In this document: positions 16,027 through 22,260 of the stretch, one piece after another
Layout of the letters: each line of letters begins with the position of its first letter
Position numbering within the stretch: position 1 is the stretch's first letter
Source: Elusimicrobia bacterium CG_4_9_14_3_um_filter_62_55
GTDB lineage: Bacteria; Elusimicrobiota; Elusimicrobia; UBA1565
Assembly (NCBI GenBank): GCA_002790095.1
Contig: PFUL01000026.1
Span: 1-38,364, forward strand
DNA: 38,364 bases
Direction: 5' to 3'
Made by a program: the position numbers and the translations under genes
The notes under the pieces: model-generated
The model's input: the letters and a program-made list of their open reading frames with translations, nothing else
Database searches by the model: none
What the model was told of the DNA's origin: nothing

Positions 16027-17359
16027 CGCCCCGGCCTTCATCGGCCTCGGGGCCTTAGGCGGCTTCTCCGGCGCCGTGCTGGGCCACGTGCTGATCGTCG
16101 CCGCCTTCAAGCTGACCGGCGACGCGTCGGTCTGGTTCAAGGGGCCGCACGGCCCGCCGTTCTTCAGCCTTTTGGTCGCGACCGCGCTCTTCTACGCCGC
16201 GCTGGCCGCCGCGCTCGCGCCCGGCGGCTCCCGCGCGCGCGCCGCGGCGATCGCCGGGGGAATTTCCGCCTTGATCATTTACCTCCCCATGGCCGTCGCG
16301 ACGCGGGTGTTCGCGTGGGGAGAGGGCCCCGCGGATCCGCCGACGCTGAAATGGTTCTATCTCGTCCTGAGCGTCTACGCCGCCGCCTCGCTGGCGGGAA
16401 CCGCCGCCGTCGGCCTCTCGGTGCGCCGCCGCCGCGCGGTCTTCGCCGCGCTGACCGGCCTGGCCGCCGCCTATGGGCTCAACCTTCTGATGCGCCGCTT
16501 CATCCCGGACGCGCCCCCGCACGGCTGGCTCCCGACGCTCGGCTCTCTGGTCGACGGAACGCTCACCGGTCTGGCCGTCGCCGCCGCCCTCGCCTATTTT
16601 CCCGAACCCAAAGCCGTCCGTGAACTCGATGGAGGAACCTCGATGAAACATACCGTCTGCGCCGCTCTCTTGCTCGCCTGGGCCGTCCCGGCCCACGCAC
16701 TCGGCGGCTTCTCGCTTCCCGCGATCCAGCCGCTTCGCCTTTTGGCGCCGGTGGGCCTCCGCCCGGCCGAGGTGAAGGTCCCGATGCTCAAGACCCTCGA
16801 TACCTTCCGACTGACGCGAACCGTTCTCCCGTTGGGGGACAAACAGTATCACCTCGCGATCCAGACCACCCGCTCCGAAGAGTGGGCGATCTCCCTTCTC
16901 GAAGTCGGCGTCAAAAACCCGCACGAGTTCGAAGCCGCGAATCTGCTCTCGGTGCTCGCGAAGCATCCGTGGAAGCGCGCCTTCGGCGGACGGGACTACA
17001 CCGTGACCTTCGACGAGGCCGGCGAGGCCCTGGTCTTCGCCGCCGACGACAGCCCGCTGGGCGTGATCCGCGTTCCGCTTCGGGGCCTTCGCCTCGCGGT
17101 GTTCGACGCCGCCGTCTTGATGCCCGCGCTCGGCCCGGATTGGCGGATGGTGTTCCAGGTGGACTTGTTTCGCGGCGCCGGGATGCGCTCCTTCTCTTTT
17201 CTAAAAGCGCAAAACGGGGACGTCGCCTTCCACCGGGTCGGCGCCGAAGGCGTGGACCGGACCCGCAAGGTGACGCGCAGCGTTGACGGCATCCAACTCG
17301 CGCTGAGCATCGACGACGCCGGGAACCTCGTCGTCGAGCGCCTCGCGGACGCCCCTTAG
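16010..17359 (+). CDS. Membrane protein continuous in frame with an exported protein
   Basis: One open frame of 449 codons begins at TTG 16010. Residues 1-205 contain about six hydrophobic helices (for example GLGALGGFSGAVLGHVLIV near the start), rather like a small DUF-type integral membrane protein. After ELDGGTS a second signal peptide appears at codon 212. The C-terminal 238 residues look like a separate exported beta-rich protein. There is no stop between them. Either this is a single multi-domain membrane protein or two proteins are made from one frame. The TTG start overlaps the previous gene by 17 nt and is not strongly supported. Confidence 0.6.
   Translation: MTKDSNAPAFIGLGALGGFSGAVLGHVLIVAAFKLTGDASVWFKGPHGPPFFSLLVATALFYAALAAALAPGGSRARAAAIAGGISALIIYLPMAVATRVFAWGEGPADPPTLKWFYLVLSVYAAASLAGTAAVGLSVRRRRAVFAALTGLAAAYGLNLLMRRFIPDAPPHGWLPTLGSLVDGTLTGLAVAAALAYFPEPKAVRELDGGTSMKHTVCAALLLAWAVPAHALGGFSLPAIQPLRLLAPVGLRPAEVKVPMLKTLDTFRLTRTVLPLGDKQYHLAIQTTRSEEWAISLLEVGVKNPHEFEAANLLSVLAKHPWKRAFGGRDYTVTFDEAGEALVFAADDSPLGVIRVPLRGLRLAVFDAAVLMPALGPDWRMVFQVDLFRGAGMRSFSFLKAQNGDVAFHRVGAEGVDRTRKVTRSVDGIQLALSIDDAGNLVVERLADAP
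16643..17359 (+). CDS. Exported protein from an internal start within the 16010 frame
   Basis: ATG 16643 is preceded by GGAGGA (16631-16636) at ideal spacing and opens a typical signal peptide (MKHTVCAALLLAWAVPAHA). The 238-residue product is of unknown function. Its mature part is beta-rich and ends with a strand pattern DGIQLALSIDDAGNLVVERL. The internal SD and signal peptide argue that this protein is made on its own, whether or not the longer frame is also translated. Confidence 0.6.
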   Translation: MKHTVCAALLLAWAVPAHALGGFSLPAIQPLRLLAPVGLRPAEVKVPMLKTLDTFRLTRTVLPLGDKQYHLAIQTTRSEEWAISLLEVGVKNPHEFEAANLLSVLAKHPWKRAFGGRDYTVTFDEAGEALVFAADDSPLGVIRVPLRGLRLAVFDAAVLMPALGPDWRMVFQVDLFRGAGMRSFSFLKAQNGDVAFHRVGAEGVDRTRKVTRSVDGIQLALSIDDAGNLVVERLADAP

Positions 17360-17365
17360 AAGCGC

Positions 17366-17371
17366 TACAGT
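17366..17371 (+). promoter_or_regulatory. Possible -10 element before the sigma factor gene
   Basis: TACAGT lies seven bases before GTG 17379, which has no SD. It lacks the TGn extension and a -35 box, so it could be chance. It could also be an alternative-sigma promoter used for autoregulation. Confidence 0.25.
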
Positions 17372-17378
17372 CTACGGC

Positions 17379-17843
17379 GTGACGGAACTAGACCCCGACG
17401 TCCTGATCGCCGTCTGCCGCCGGCGGCCGCAAGCGCTGGCGGAACTGGTCGCGCGGTTTCAGGCGCCGCTGTACGCGTTTCTGTCCTTTCTCTGCGGGCC
17501 GGAAGCCGCCCCCGGGTTGTTCGTCGAGACCTGGCGTGCGGTTTTCCGGCGCGCCGGAAACTACGCGGGCCGCGCCCAGGCGGCCCGCTGGATCTTCTCC
17601 ATCGCGCGCGAACGCGCCGCCGGAAAAGCCCGCCCGGCCGCTCCCGCCGCGGGCGAAACCCTCGGCGATGCCATCGAAGCGCTCGCCCCCGATTGCCGGG
17701 AAATCTACCTGCTGCGCGAGTGCGGCCAACTCCAATACGCGGAGATCGCCGAAACCTTGAGGATCCCGCTCGAATCCGCGCTGGAGCGCATGGGCGCCGC
17801 TCTCGACGCCCTCCGGCCCCGCCTGGAGGATTCCGTTGGCTGA
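17379..17843 (+). CDS. ECF-type RNA polymerase sigma factor
   Basis: A 154-residue two-domain sigma factor. Sigma-2 spans about residues 17-80: FQAPLYAFLSFLCG, then FVETWRAVFRRAGNY and ARWIFSIARERAA. Sigma-4 spans about 98-150, with a helix-turn-helix in QLQYAEIAETLRIPLESALERM. The usual acidic DVFQETF region is shifted to GLFVETW. The domains are joined by a short Ala/Pro linker. It starts at GTG 17379 and overlaps the anti-sigma gene by 8 nt, the normal arrangement for an ECF pair. Its targets are not visible but may include the exported-protein operon in front of it. Confidence 0.85.
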   Translation: MTELDPDVLIAVCRRRPQALAELVARFQAPLYAFLSFLCGPEAAPGLFVETWRAVFRRAGNYAGRAQAARWIFSIARERAAGKARPAAPAAGETLGDAIEALAPDCREIYLLRECGQLQYAEIAETLRIPLESALERMGAALDALRPRLEDSVG

Positions 17844-18675
17844 GGCTTCCTGCGCGCGGGTGCTGCTGTATCACTCCGGGGAAATGGAGCTCCAGGAAAC
17901 CGCTTCCTTCGAGTCCCATCTGCCCGACTGCCCCGCCTGCCGCGACCGCGTTTCCCTCGCGCGCAAAAGCAAACGCGCCGTCGGCAAATTGCCGGGCGGC
18001 GCGCCGCCCGCCTTGCTTAAGACCACCGTCGAACAGGTGCTCGATTCCGGAGACGGCGGCGGCGCCTTCGGAAGATTCGTCGCCGTCGCAGTGATCGCCG
18101 CCGCGCTCTGGTGGGGCTATCAGAACTACGAGCGCTTCCTGCCGCCTCCGCCTGAGGACACGCAAACCTCGTCCGCGCAGGCCCGCCCGGCCAAGCGGCT
18201 GAGCATGCCCAAATCCGACGGGCGCCCGGTCCGAGTCAGCCGCCCGCTCGCGCGCGGCCGCTCGCGAAGCGCAGAGCGCTCCCTTTCCGACGCCCTCCCC
18301 ATGCCCGCGCGCCCCCTCCAGTGCGACTCGCGCCAGTCCATCCTCGCGTTCAAGCGCTACGCCTGGATGCGCTACGGCGCAGGACAGCCCCACATGGTTT
18401 ATTCGGCCGACCGCTACGCCTCCTGCGTCTGCGGAGCCGCCGCCCAAAACGCCGGACGCCCTGCCGCGCCGCCCGAGAGCTCCTCCCCGCTTCCCGAGCC
18501 CTCCTGCCCCGACTTCGCCGCCGGCGCCGTCTCCCAGGAGCGCTACGACCGCTTCATGCGAGGGCTGCTCAGCGCCGCCAAGGAGTATCACGCCCGCCTG
18601 CCGCTCAGCCGCGAGCAGGCCCTCAAACTCGCGCAATGCCTGTGCGGCGCCATGCCCAGCGTCGAAGGGGAGTAA
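17836..18675 (+). CDS. Membrane zinc-finger anti-sigma factor with Cys-rich sensor part
   Basis: A 279-residue protein starting at TTG 17836 with a strong GGAGGA (17825-17830). The cytoplasmic zinc motif HxxxCxxC is His28, Cys32 and Cys35. One membrane helix follows (about 81-95). The outer part begins with a Pro/Arg/Ser-rich linker and then two similar blocks, each opening with a Cys and closing with a CxCGA motif (SCVCGA and QCLCGA). The partner is surely the overlapping sigma factor. The paired CxC motifs could sense redox or metal, but that is a guess. Its TAA shares a base with rlmH. Confidence 0.8.
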   Translation: MAEASCARVLLYHSGEMELQETASFESHLPDCPACRDRVSLARKSKRAVGKLPGGAPPALLKTTVEQVLDSGDGGGAFGRFVAVAVIAAALWWGYQNYERFLPPPPEDTQTSSAQARPAKRLSMPKSDGRPVRVSRPLARGRSRSAERSLSDALPMPARPLQCDSRQSILAFKRYAWMRYGAGQPHMVYSADRYASCVCGAAAQNAGRPAAPPESSSPLPEPSCPDFAAGAVSQERYDRFMRGLLSAAKEYHARLPLSREQALKLAQCLCGAMPSVEGE

Positions 18676-19106
18676 TGGCGCTGACCGTCGCCATGCGTCT
18701 CGAATGGCTCAAGCCCGGAGCCCCCGCGCGCAAAGCCTTCCGGTTGCCCGGCGCGGGCGAGCTGTACCGTGAGTACGCGTCCCGCATCGCCCGCTATTGC
18801 GCGTTCGAGACCACCGGAAGCCCCGCCGAGGACGGGATCGTCTGGACCTGCGACCCGCGCGGAAAGACCCTGTCCTCCGAGGCCCTCGCCGAGCGCCTGC
18901 GCGGCGCCCGGGACGGCGGGGCGAAGTCCCTCTCGATTCGCGTCGGCGGTCCCGACGGACTCGCCCAAGGGGGCATCCTCCCCGCGCTCTGCTGGTCCTT
19001 CGGCCCCATGACGATGCCCCACGAACTCGCCGCCGTCGTCGCCGCGGAGCAGTTGTACCGGGCGTGGACCATCCTCGGCGGCGAACCGTATCACTTAGGC
19101 CATTAG
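18675..19106 (+). CDS. rlmH: 23S rRNA pseudouridine-1915 N3-methyltransferase
   Basis: A 143-residue SPOUT methyltransferase, about ten residues shorter than E. coli RlmH. It methylates the modified U1915 of 23S rRNA in helix 69. The SAM-binding knot is visible: the VGGPDGL loop, SFGPMTMPHELAAVVAAEQ and YRAWTILGGEPYH. The usual basic residue after PYH is replaced (PYHLGH). The reading frame is open upstream, but ATG 18675 is coupled to the anti-sigma stop. It is the last gene before the converging inverted-repeat region. Confidence 0.9.
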   Translation: MALTVAMRLEWLKPGAPARKAFRLPGAGELYREYASRIARYCAFETTGSPAEDGIVWTCDPRGKTLSSEALAERLRGARDGGAKSLSIRVGGPDGLAQGGILPALCWSFGPMTMPHELAAVVAAEQLYRAWTILGGEPYHLGH

Positions 19107-19156
19107 CCGAGAGAGACAGTTCGCCCCTCGCGTAATCCATGCGCAGACCCAATATG

Positions 19157-19327
19157 AACGGAACGTTTACGCGCTTCGGGCGCGTGGCTCGAAGATTTGC
19201 TTCGCAAATCTCCGAGCTCCAACGGAAACGGCTCGGCGCTCCCGCGCGAACGCGCCTCCACGCTAAAAATTGAATCCCGAAGGGATTCAACGACAATGTT
19301 AAAGGCGCGTGATGCGCGGGAGCGGCG
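19157..19327. repeat. Left arm of a long inverted repeat (multi-hairpin element)
   Basis: This arm is the imperfect reverse complement of 19601-19793. From outside inward it holds a UUCG-type hairpin (ACGCGC/GCGCGT, 19169-19185), a hairpin with outer stem GCTCG/CGAGC and inner stem AGATTTGC/GCAAATCT (19187-19217), a GAATCCC/GGGATTC hairpin (about 19272-19288), and an inner tail identical to the other arm over about 29 bp. No convincing protein is encoded. It lies downstream of rlmH. Confidence 0.85.
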
Positions 19328-19600
19328 GTATCAGCGCCGTCATCCGTCGAGCTCGGGCGTTTTTGGCTTCGAGCCTGCGACTCATCCTCGAAACTTCACA
19401 ACCCGACCGAAAACAACTCCTGCAGAGGGTGCAGGCATCTAAAGTTCCCACCGTTTAGACCCGCGCCCTCAACGGGGCGCAATCATGCCGAAGGAAATCG
19501 GATTTTCGAGGAAACCCATATAAAATATATATTTTTTACATATCGCGAGATATGTAAAAAGCGTTTTAATTTTCAGAACTTTTCAAAATATTCGATTTTG
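19328..19600. other. Gene-free core between the two inverted-repeat arms
   Basis: About 270 bp without a credible reading frame. The first half is GC-rich and includes a degenerate third copy of the GAGCTC...GAGCC hairpin (about 19347-19376) and a GCGCCC/GGGCGC hairpin near 19463. The second half is strikingly AT-rich (19517-19600) in an otherwise high-GC window and contains the central GNRA-loop hairpin. No transposase and no clear target-site duplication were found. Confidence 0.6.
19533..19560. terminator. Central 12-bp hairpin with GCGA loop and T/A tails
   Basis: TTTTTACATATC (19533-19544) pairs perfectly with GATATGTAAAAA (19549-19560) around a GCGA loop. A T-run leads in and an A-run leads out, so on either strand it looks like a factor-independent terminator with an AU-rich stem. 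It could also be a cruciform or protein-binding palindrome. Confidence 0.5.
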
Positions 19601-19793
19601 CGCCGCTCCCGCGCATCACGCGCCTTTAACCCTGCCGTTGAATCCCTCCGGGATTTACTTTTCAGCGTGGAGGCGCGTTCGCCCGGGAGGGCCATGCCGT
19701 TTCAGCGCCGTTGCCGCTGCCTTTCGAGCTCGCGCGTTTTTTGCGAAGCAAAAAACCGCGAGCCACGCGCCCAAGGCGCGTAAACGTGCCGTT
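19601..19793. repeat. Right arm of a long inverted repeat (multi-hairpin element)
   Basis: Mirror copy of 19157-19327, about 20 bp longer. The main hairpin (19728-19763) has outer stem GCTCGCG/CGCGAGC and inner stem GTTTTTTGC/GCAAAAAAC with a GAA loop. The stem bases differ from the left arm (GTTTTTTGC against GATTTGC), yet pairing is kept on both sides. The inner 29 bp and the block near 19665-19683 are nearly identical to the left arm. It lies just downstream of the minus-strand operon end at 19808. Confidence 0.85.
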
Positions 19794-19807
19794 TTTTAGA
19801 CCCGCCG

Positions 19808-20197
19808 TTACCCGAACAACTTTCCAAGAAACGACTTCCGCTCCTCCAGCTTCATCTCCGCCCGCGTCATCAGCGAAAAGTCGCTGGAGAAGCCCCCGGT
19901 CCCCGGCGCCAGCACGCGCGAGCCGTCCTCCATCTTCTCCCACGGCGCGCCCATCGCGTCCGCGAGTCTTCGGGCTTCGGCCGACTCGTCGGCGGCGTCC
20001 GAATTCCCGTTCGCGAACTGAATCCTCACTTCTGCGTCCCAATACTCGGGACCGCGCGCCGATTCGCGGTGCGCTTCGGGCGTCACCAAAACGCCTCGCG
20101 ACACGCGGCTTTGCAGGGCTTCGACGATCATCCTGTTGAAGGTCGCCGCTTCAGACGCCTCCTTCGCGAAATAGGTGTATTTCAAGTGAATGGCCAT
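19808..20197 (-). CDS. Small protein of unknown function, last gene of the rimP-ribF operon
   Basis: A 129-residue soluble protein that I do not recognise. It starts at ATG 20197, sharing a base with the ribF TGA, so it is translated from the same message. The N-terminal part reads MAIHLKYTYFAKEASEA with alternating strand/helix character, the middle is acidic, and the end is a basic helix (MKLEERKSFLGKLFG). There are no Cys residues, signal peptide or membrane helix. The inverted-repeat region follows 15 bp after its stop. Confidence 0.75.
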   Translation of the reverse strand: MAIHLKYTYFAKEASEAATFNRMIVEALQSRVSRGVLVTPEAHRESARGPEYWDAEVRIQFANGNSDAADESAEARRLADAMGAPWEKMEDGSRVLAPGTGGFSSDFSLMTRAEMKLEERKSFLGKLFG

Positions 20198-21096
20198 CAG
20201 GCGCTCCTCCCTCGCATCGCTTGGATATCCCTTCCGATCTGCCGCTTCAGCGCTTCGAGGGAAGCGAATTTTCTCTCGCCCCGAAGCCGCCGGATAAATT
20301 CGAGTTTCAGGCGCGCGCCGTAAAGATCGCCGGAGAAGCCGGGGACATGCACCTCGACGACGAGACGGCGTCCGCGTCGGTTCACCGTCGGGCGCAGGCC
20401 CACGTTGCAGACCGCGTCGCGCGGTCCGCGCAGCGGCCCGCCCGCAACGCGGACGAGGAACACCCCGGGAGGGGTCAGAACCTCCGCCGGGAGGCGCAAA
20501 TTCGCCGTCGGAAAGCCGAGCTTCCGTCCCAGCCCGCGGCCGCGCGCGGCCGTTCCGGTCAGCGCGTAGGGCCGTCCCAGCATCCGCGCCGCGCGCTCGG
20601 CGTCGCCCTTGGCCAAAAGAGACCGGATGCCAGACGAGGAGATCTTCTTTCCGCCCACGCGCACCAGCGGCAAAACGCTCAAGTGCATGCCGCGCGCCGC
20701 GGTCTCTCGCTGCAGGTACGGGAGATCCCCCTTGCGCCCCTTGCCGAAGGCGAAGTCCTTGCCGACGAGAATGCCGCCCGCCTTCCAGCGCTTGATCACG
20801 TAGTCCTCGAAAAACCGCTCGTGCGGCATCTCGGCCCAACGCGAACCGAAGCGCAGCACCTCGACGCGGTCCACCCCGAGTCCGTGGAGGAAGGCCCGCC
20901 GCTCGGGTCCGGTGGTGAGCAGCGGAACCTTTAGGGAGGGCCGAAAAAAGAAACGCGGAGGGGAAACGAAGAACACGACGCGCGAGCGCATCTTCAAGGC
21001 GCGGGCGCGGTTCATGGCCCAGCGGATCAGCTTCTGATGCCCGAGATGCACCCCGTCGAAGGTTCCGATCGTGACGAGGTATTTCTTCTCAGGCAT
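20197..21096 (-). CDS. ribF: Bifunctional riboflavin kinase/FAD synthetase
   Basis: A 299-residue cytoplasmic enzyme making FMN and FAD. The N-terminal adenylyltransferase has GTFDGVHLGHQ (about residues 11-21), KDFAFGKGRKGD and the ISSSGIRSLL motif. The C-terminal flavokinase has GRGLGRKLGFPTANL and GVFLVRVAG, with the catalytic-region NVGLRPTV. The frame extends further upstream, but ATG 21096 fits the family start and overlaps truB by 8 nt. Confidence 0.93.
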   Translation of the reverse strand: MPEKKYLVTIGTFDGVHLGHQKLIRWAMNRARALKMRSRVVFFVSPPRFFFRPSLKVPLLTTGPERRAFLHGLGVDRVEVLRFGSRWAEMPHERFFEDYVIKRWKAGGILVGKDFAFGKGRKGDLPYLQRETAARGMHLSVLPLVRVGGKKISSSGIRSLLAKGDAERAARMLGRPYALTGTAARGRGLGRKLGFPTANLRLPAEVLTPPGVFLVRVAGGPLRGPRDAVCNVGLRPTVNRRGRRLVVEVHVPGFSGDLYGARLKLEFIRRLRGERKFASLEALKRQIGRDIQAMRGRSA

Positions 21097-21817
21097 CGAT
21101 CGCAAGCAGACGCTCGGCGAGAAAGCGCGTCGCCTCATCCCCGCAGGAGAATTCCTTCACGCGGTCGACGCCCACGGCGTCTTCGACTCGGTACTCGCCG
21201 ATCGATTCGCGGCGCAGCGCGCTGAGCGTGCCGCCGCATCCGAGTTCCCGGCCGATCAGAGACGCCAAGGACCGGACATAGGTGCCGCTGCCGCAGCGAA
21301 CGCGGAAGGAAACCTCAGGGGGCGTCCAGTCGGTGAGCGTCCAGGAGTCGATCCGGGAGACGCGCCTCTTTTCGGGAACCGCGAGGCCGCCCCGGGCGTA
21401 TTTATACAGCGCCTTCCCGTTGTGCTTGACCGCGGAAAACTTCGGCACGGGCATCTCGACCTCGCCGAGGAATCGGTTAAACAGGGCCTGCAGCCCCTCG
21501 CGGCTGAGCGCGGGCACCGGGGCTTCCCGAAGCACCGCCCCTTCCAAATCCTCAGTCTCGGTCTCCACGCCCAGACGAGCGGTTCCCGCGTACACCTTCG
21601 GGAGCTTCAACAACGCGTTCGCCTGACGGGTCGCGCGCCCGATGAGGAGGATCAAAAGGCCGGTGGCCGTCGGATCGAGCGTGCCTGCGTGACCGACCTT
21701 GGTTTTCTTGGGGAGCAGACGCCGCGTGACGGCGACCGCGTCATGAGAGGTAAAGCCCGCCGGCTTGTCGACGAGAAGCAGTCCGGAAAGAGGGACCGCC
21801 GGGGCGGCTTGCGTCAT
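21089..21817 (-). CDS. truB: tRNA pseudouridine-55 synthase
   Basis: A 242-residue pseudouridine synthase acting on U55 of the tRNA T loop. The catalytic motif HAGTLDPTATGLL contains Asp48. The N-terminal signature LLLVDKPAGFTSHDAV and the later CGSGTYVRSLASLIGRELG are present. It overlaps rbfA by 4 nt at its start and ribF by 8 nt at its end. Confidence 0.94.
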   Translation of the reverse strand: MTQAAPAVPLSGLLLVDKPAGFTSHDAVAVTRRLLPKKTKVGHAGTLDPTATGLLILLIGRATRQANALLKLPKVYAGTARLGVETETEDLEGAVLREAPVPALSREGLQALFNRFLGEVEMPVPKFSAVKHNGKALYKYARGGLAVPEKRRVSRIDSWTLTDWTPPEVSFRVRCGSGTYVRSLASLIGRELGCGGTLSALRRESIGEYRVEDAVGVDRVKEFSCGDEATRFLAERLLAIDA

Positions 21818-22251
21818 CGCCCGCGCTTGCGCCGTTTTTTCCCTTCCCGGGAGGCGATCGAACCGAGCATCTTTTCCTCCAGTTCGGGAGCGGGGCGCGG
21901 GGTGTGCTCGCCGCGATTTAAGTCGTCGATCAGGCGCTCGATCCGGTTCGCCCGGGACGGGGTGTCGTCGAACACGAACACGAAATGAGGCACCGTCCGC
22001 AGGCGCAGGCGGGCGCGGATCGTCTGGCGCAGAAAGGCGGAGGAACGCTCCAGCGCCCGTTCGGTTTTCTTGAGGTCCTCGGGGGTTCCGAGTACCGAAA
22101 AGTACACCCGCGCGGTCTTTTTATCCTTCGCCAATTCGAGGTCCGTGATCGTCAAGAACCCCGAAAGTCCGGGGTCCTTCACGTCGCGCAGAGCCGAGGT
22201 GAGCTCCTGCAGGAAAAGCTCCCGCAGGCGGATGCCGCGATTGGAGGCCAT
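21814..22251 (-). CDS. rbfA: Ribosome-binding factor A
   Basis: A 145-residue KH-fold protein needed for 16S rRNA 5'-end maturation and 30S assembly. The pattern LRDVKDPGLSGFLTITDLELAKDKKTARVYFSV is typical (about residues 23-53), as is RLRTVPHFVFVFDDT. A basic tail (KKRRKRGR) extends the C-terminus. It follows infB after 9 nt and is coupled to truB, the usual order. Confidence 0.92.
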   Translation of the reverse strand: MASNRGIRLRELFLQELTSALRDVKDPGLSGFLTITDLELAKDKKTARVYFSVLGTPEDLKKTERALERSSAFLRQTIRARLRLRTVPHFVFVFDDTPSRANRIERLIDDLNRGEHTPRPAPELEEKMLGSIASREGKKRRKRGR

Positions 22252-22260
22252 CGGATCCTA

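Noticed and set aside
19598-19783. Small reading frames inside the inverted repeat
   Set aside because: They are Arg/Ser/Pro-rich, have no SD or family pattern, and differ between the two arms, while the hairpins are kept.
19157-19793. CRISPR array or integron attC sites
   Set aside because: There are only two arms, inverted instead of direct, without equal spacers. No cas or integrase gene and no attC core sites are seen.
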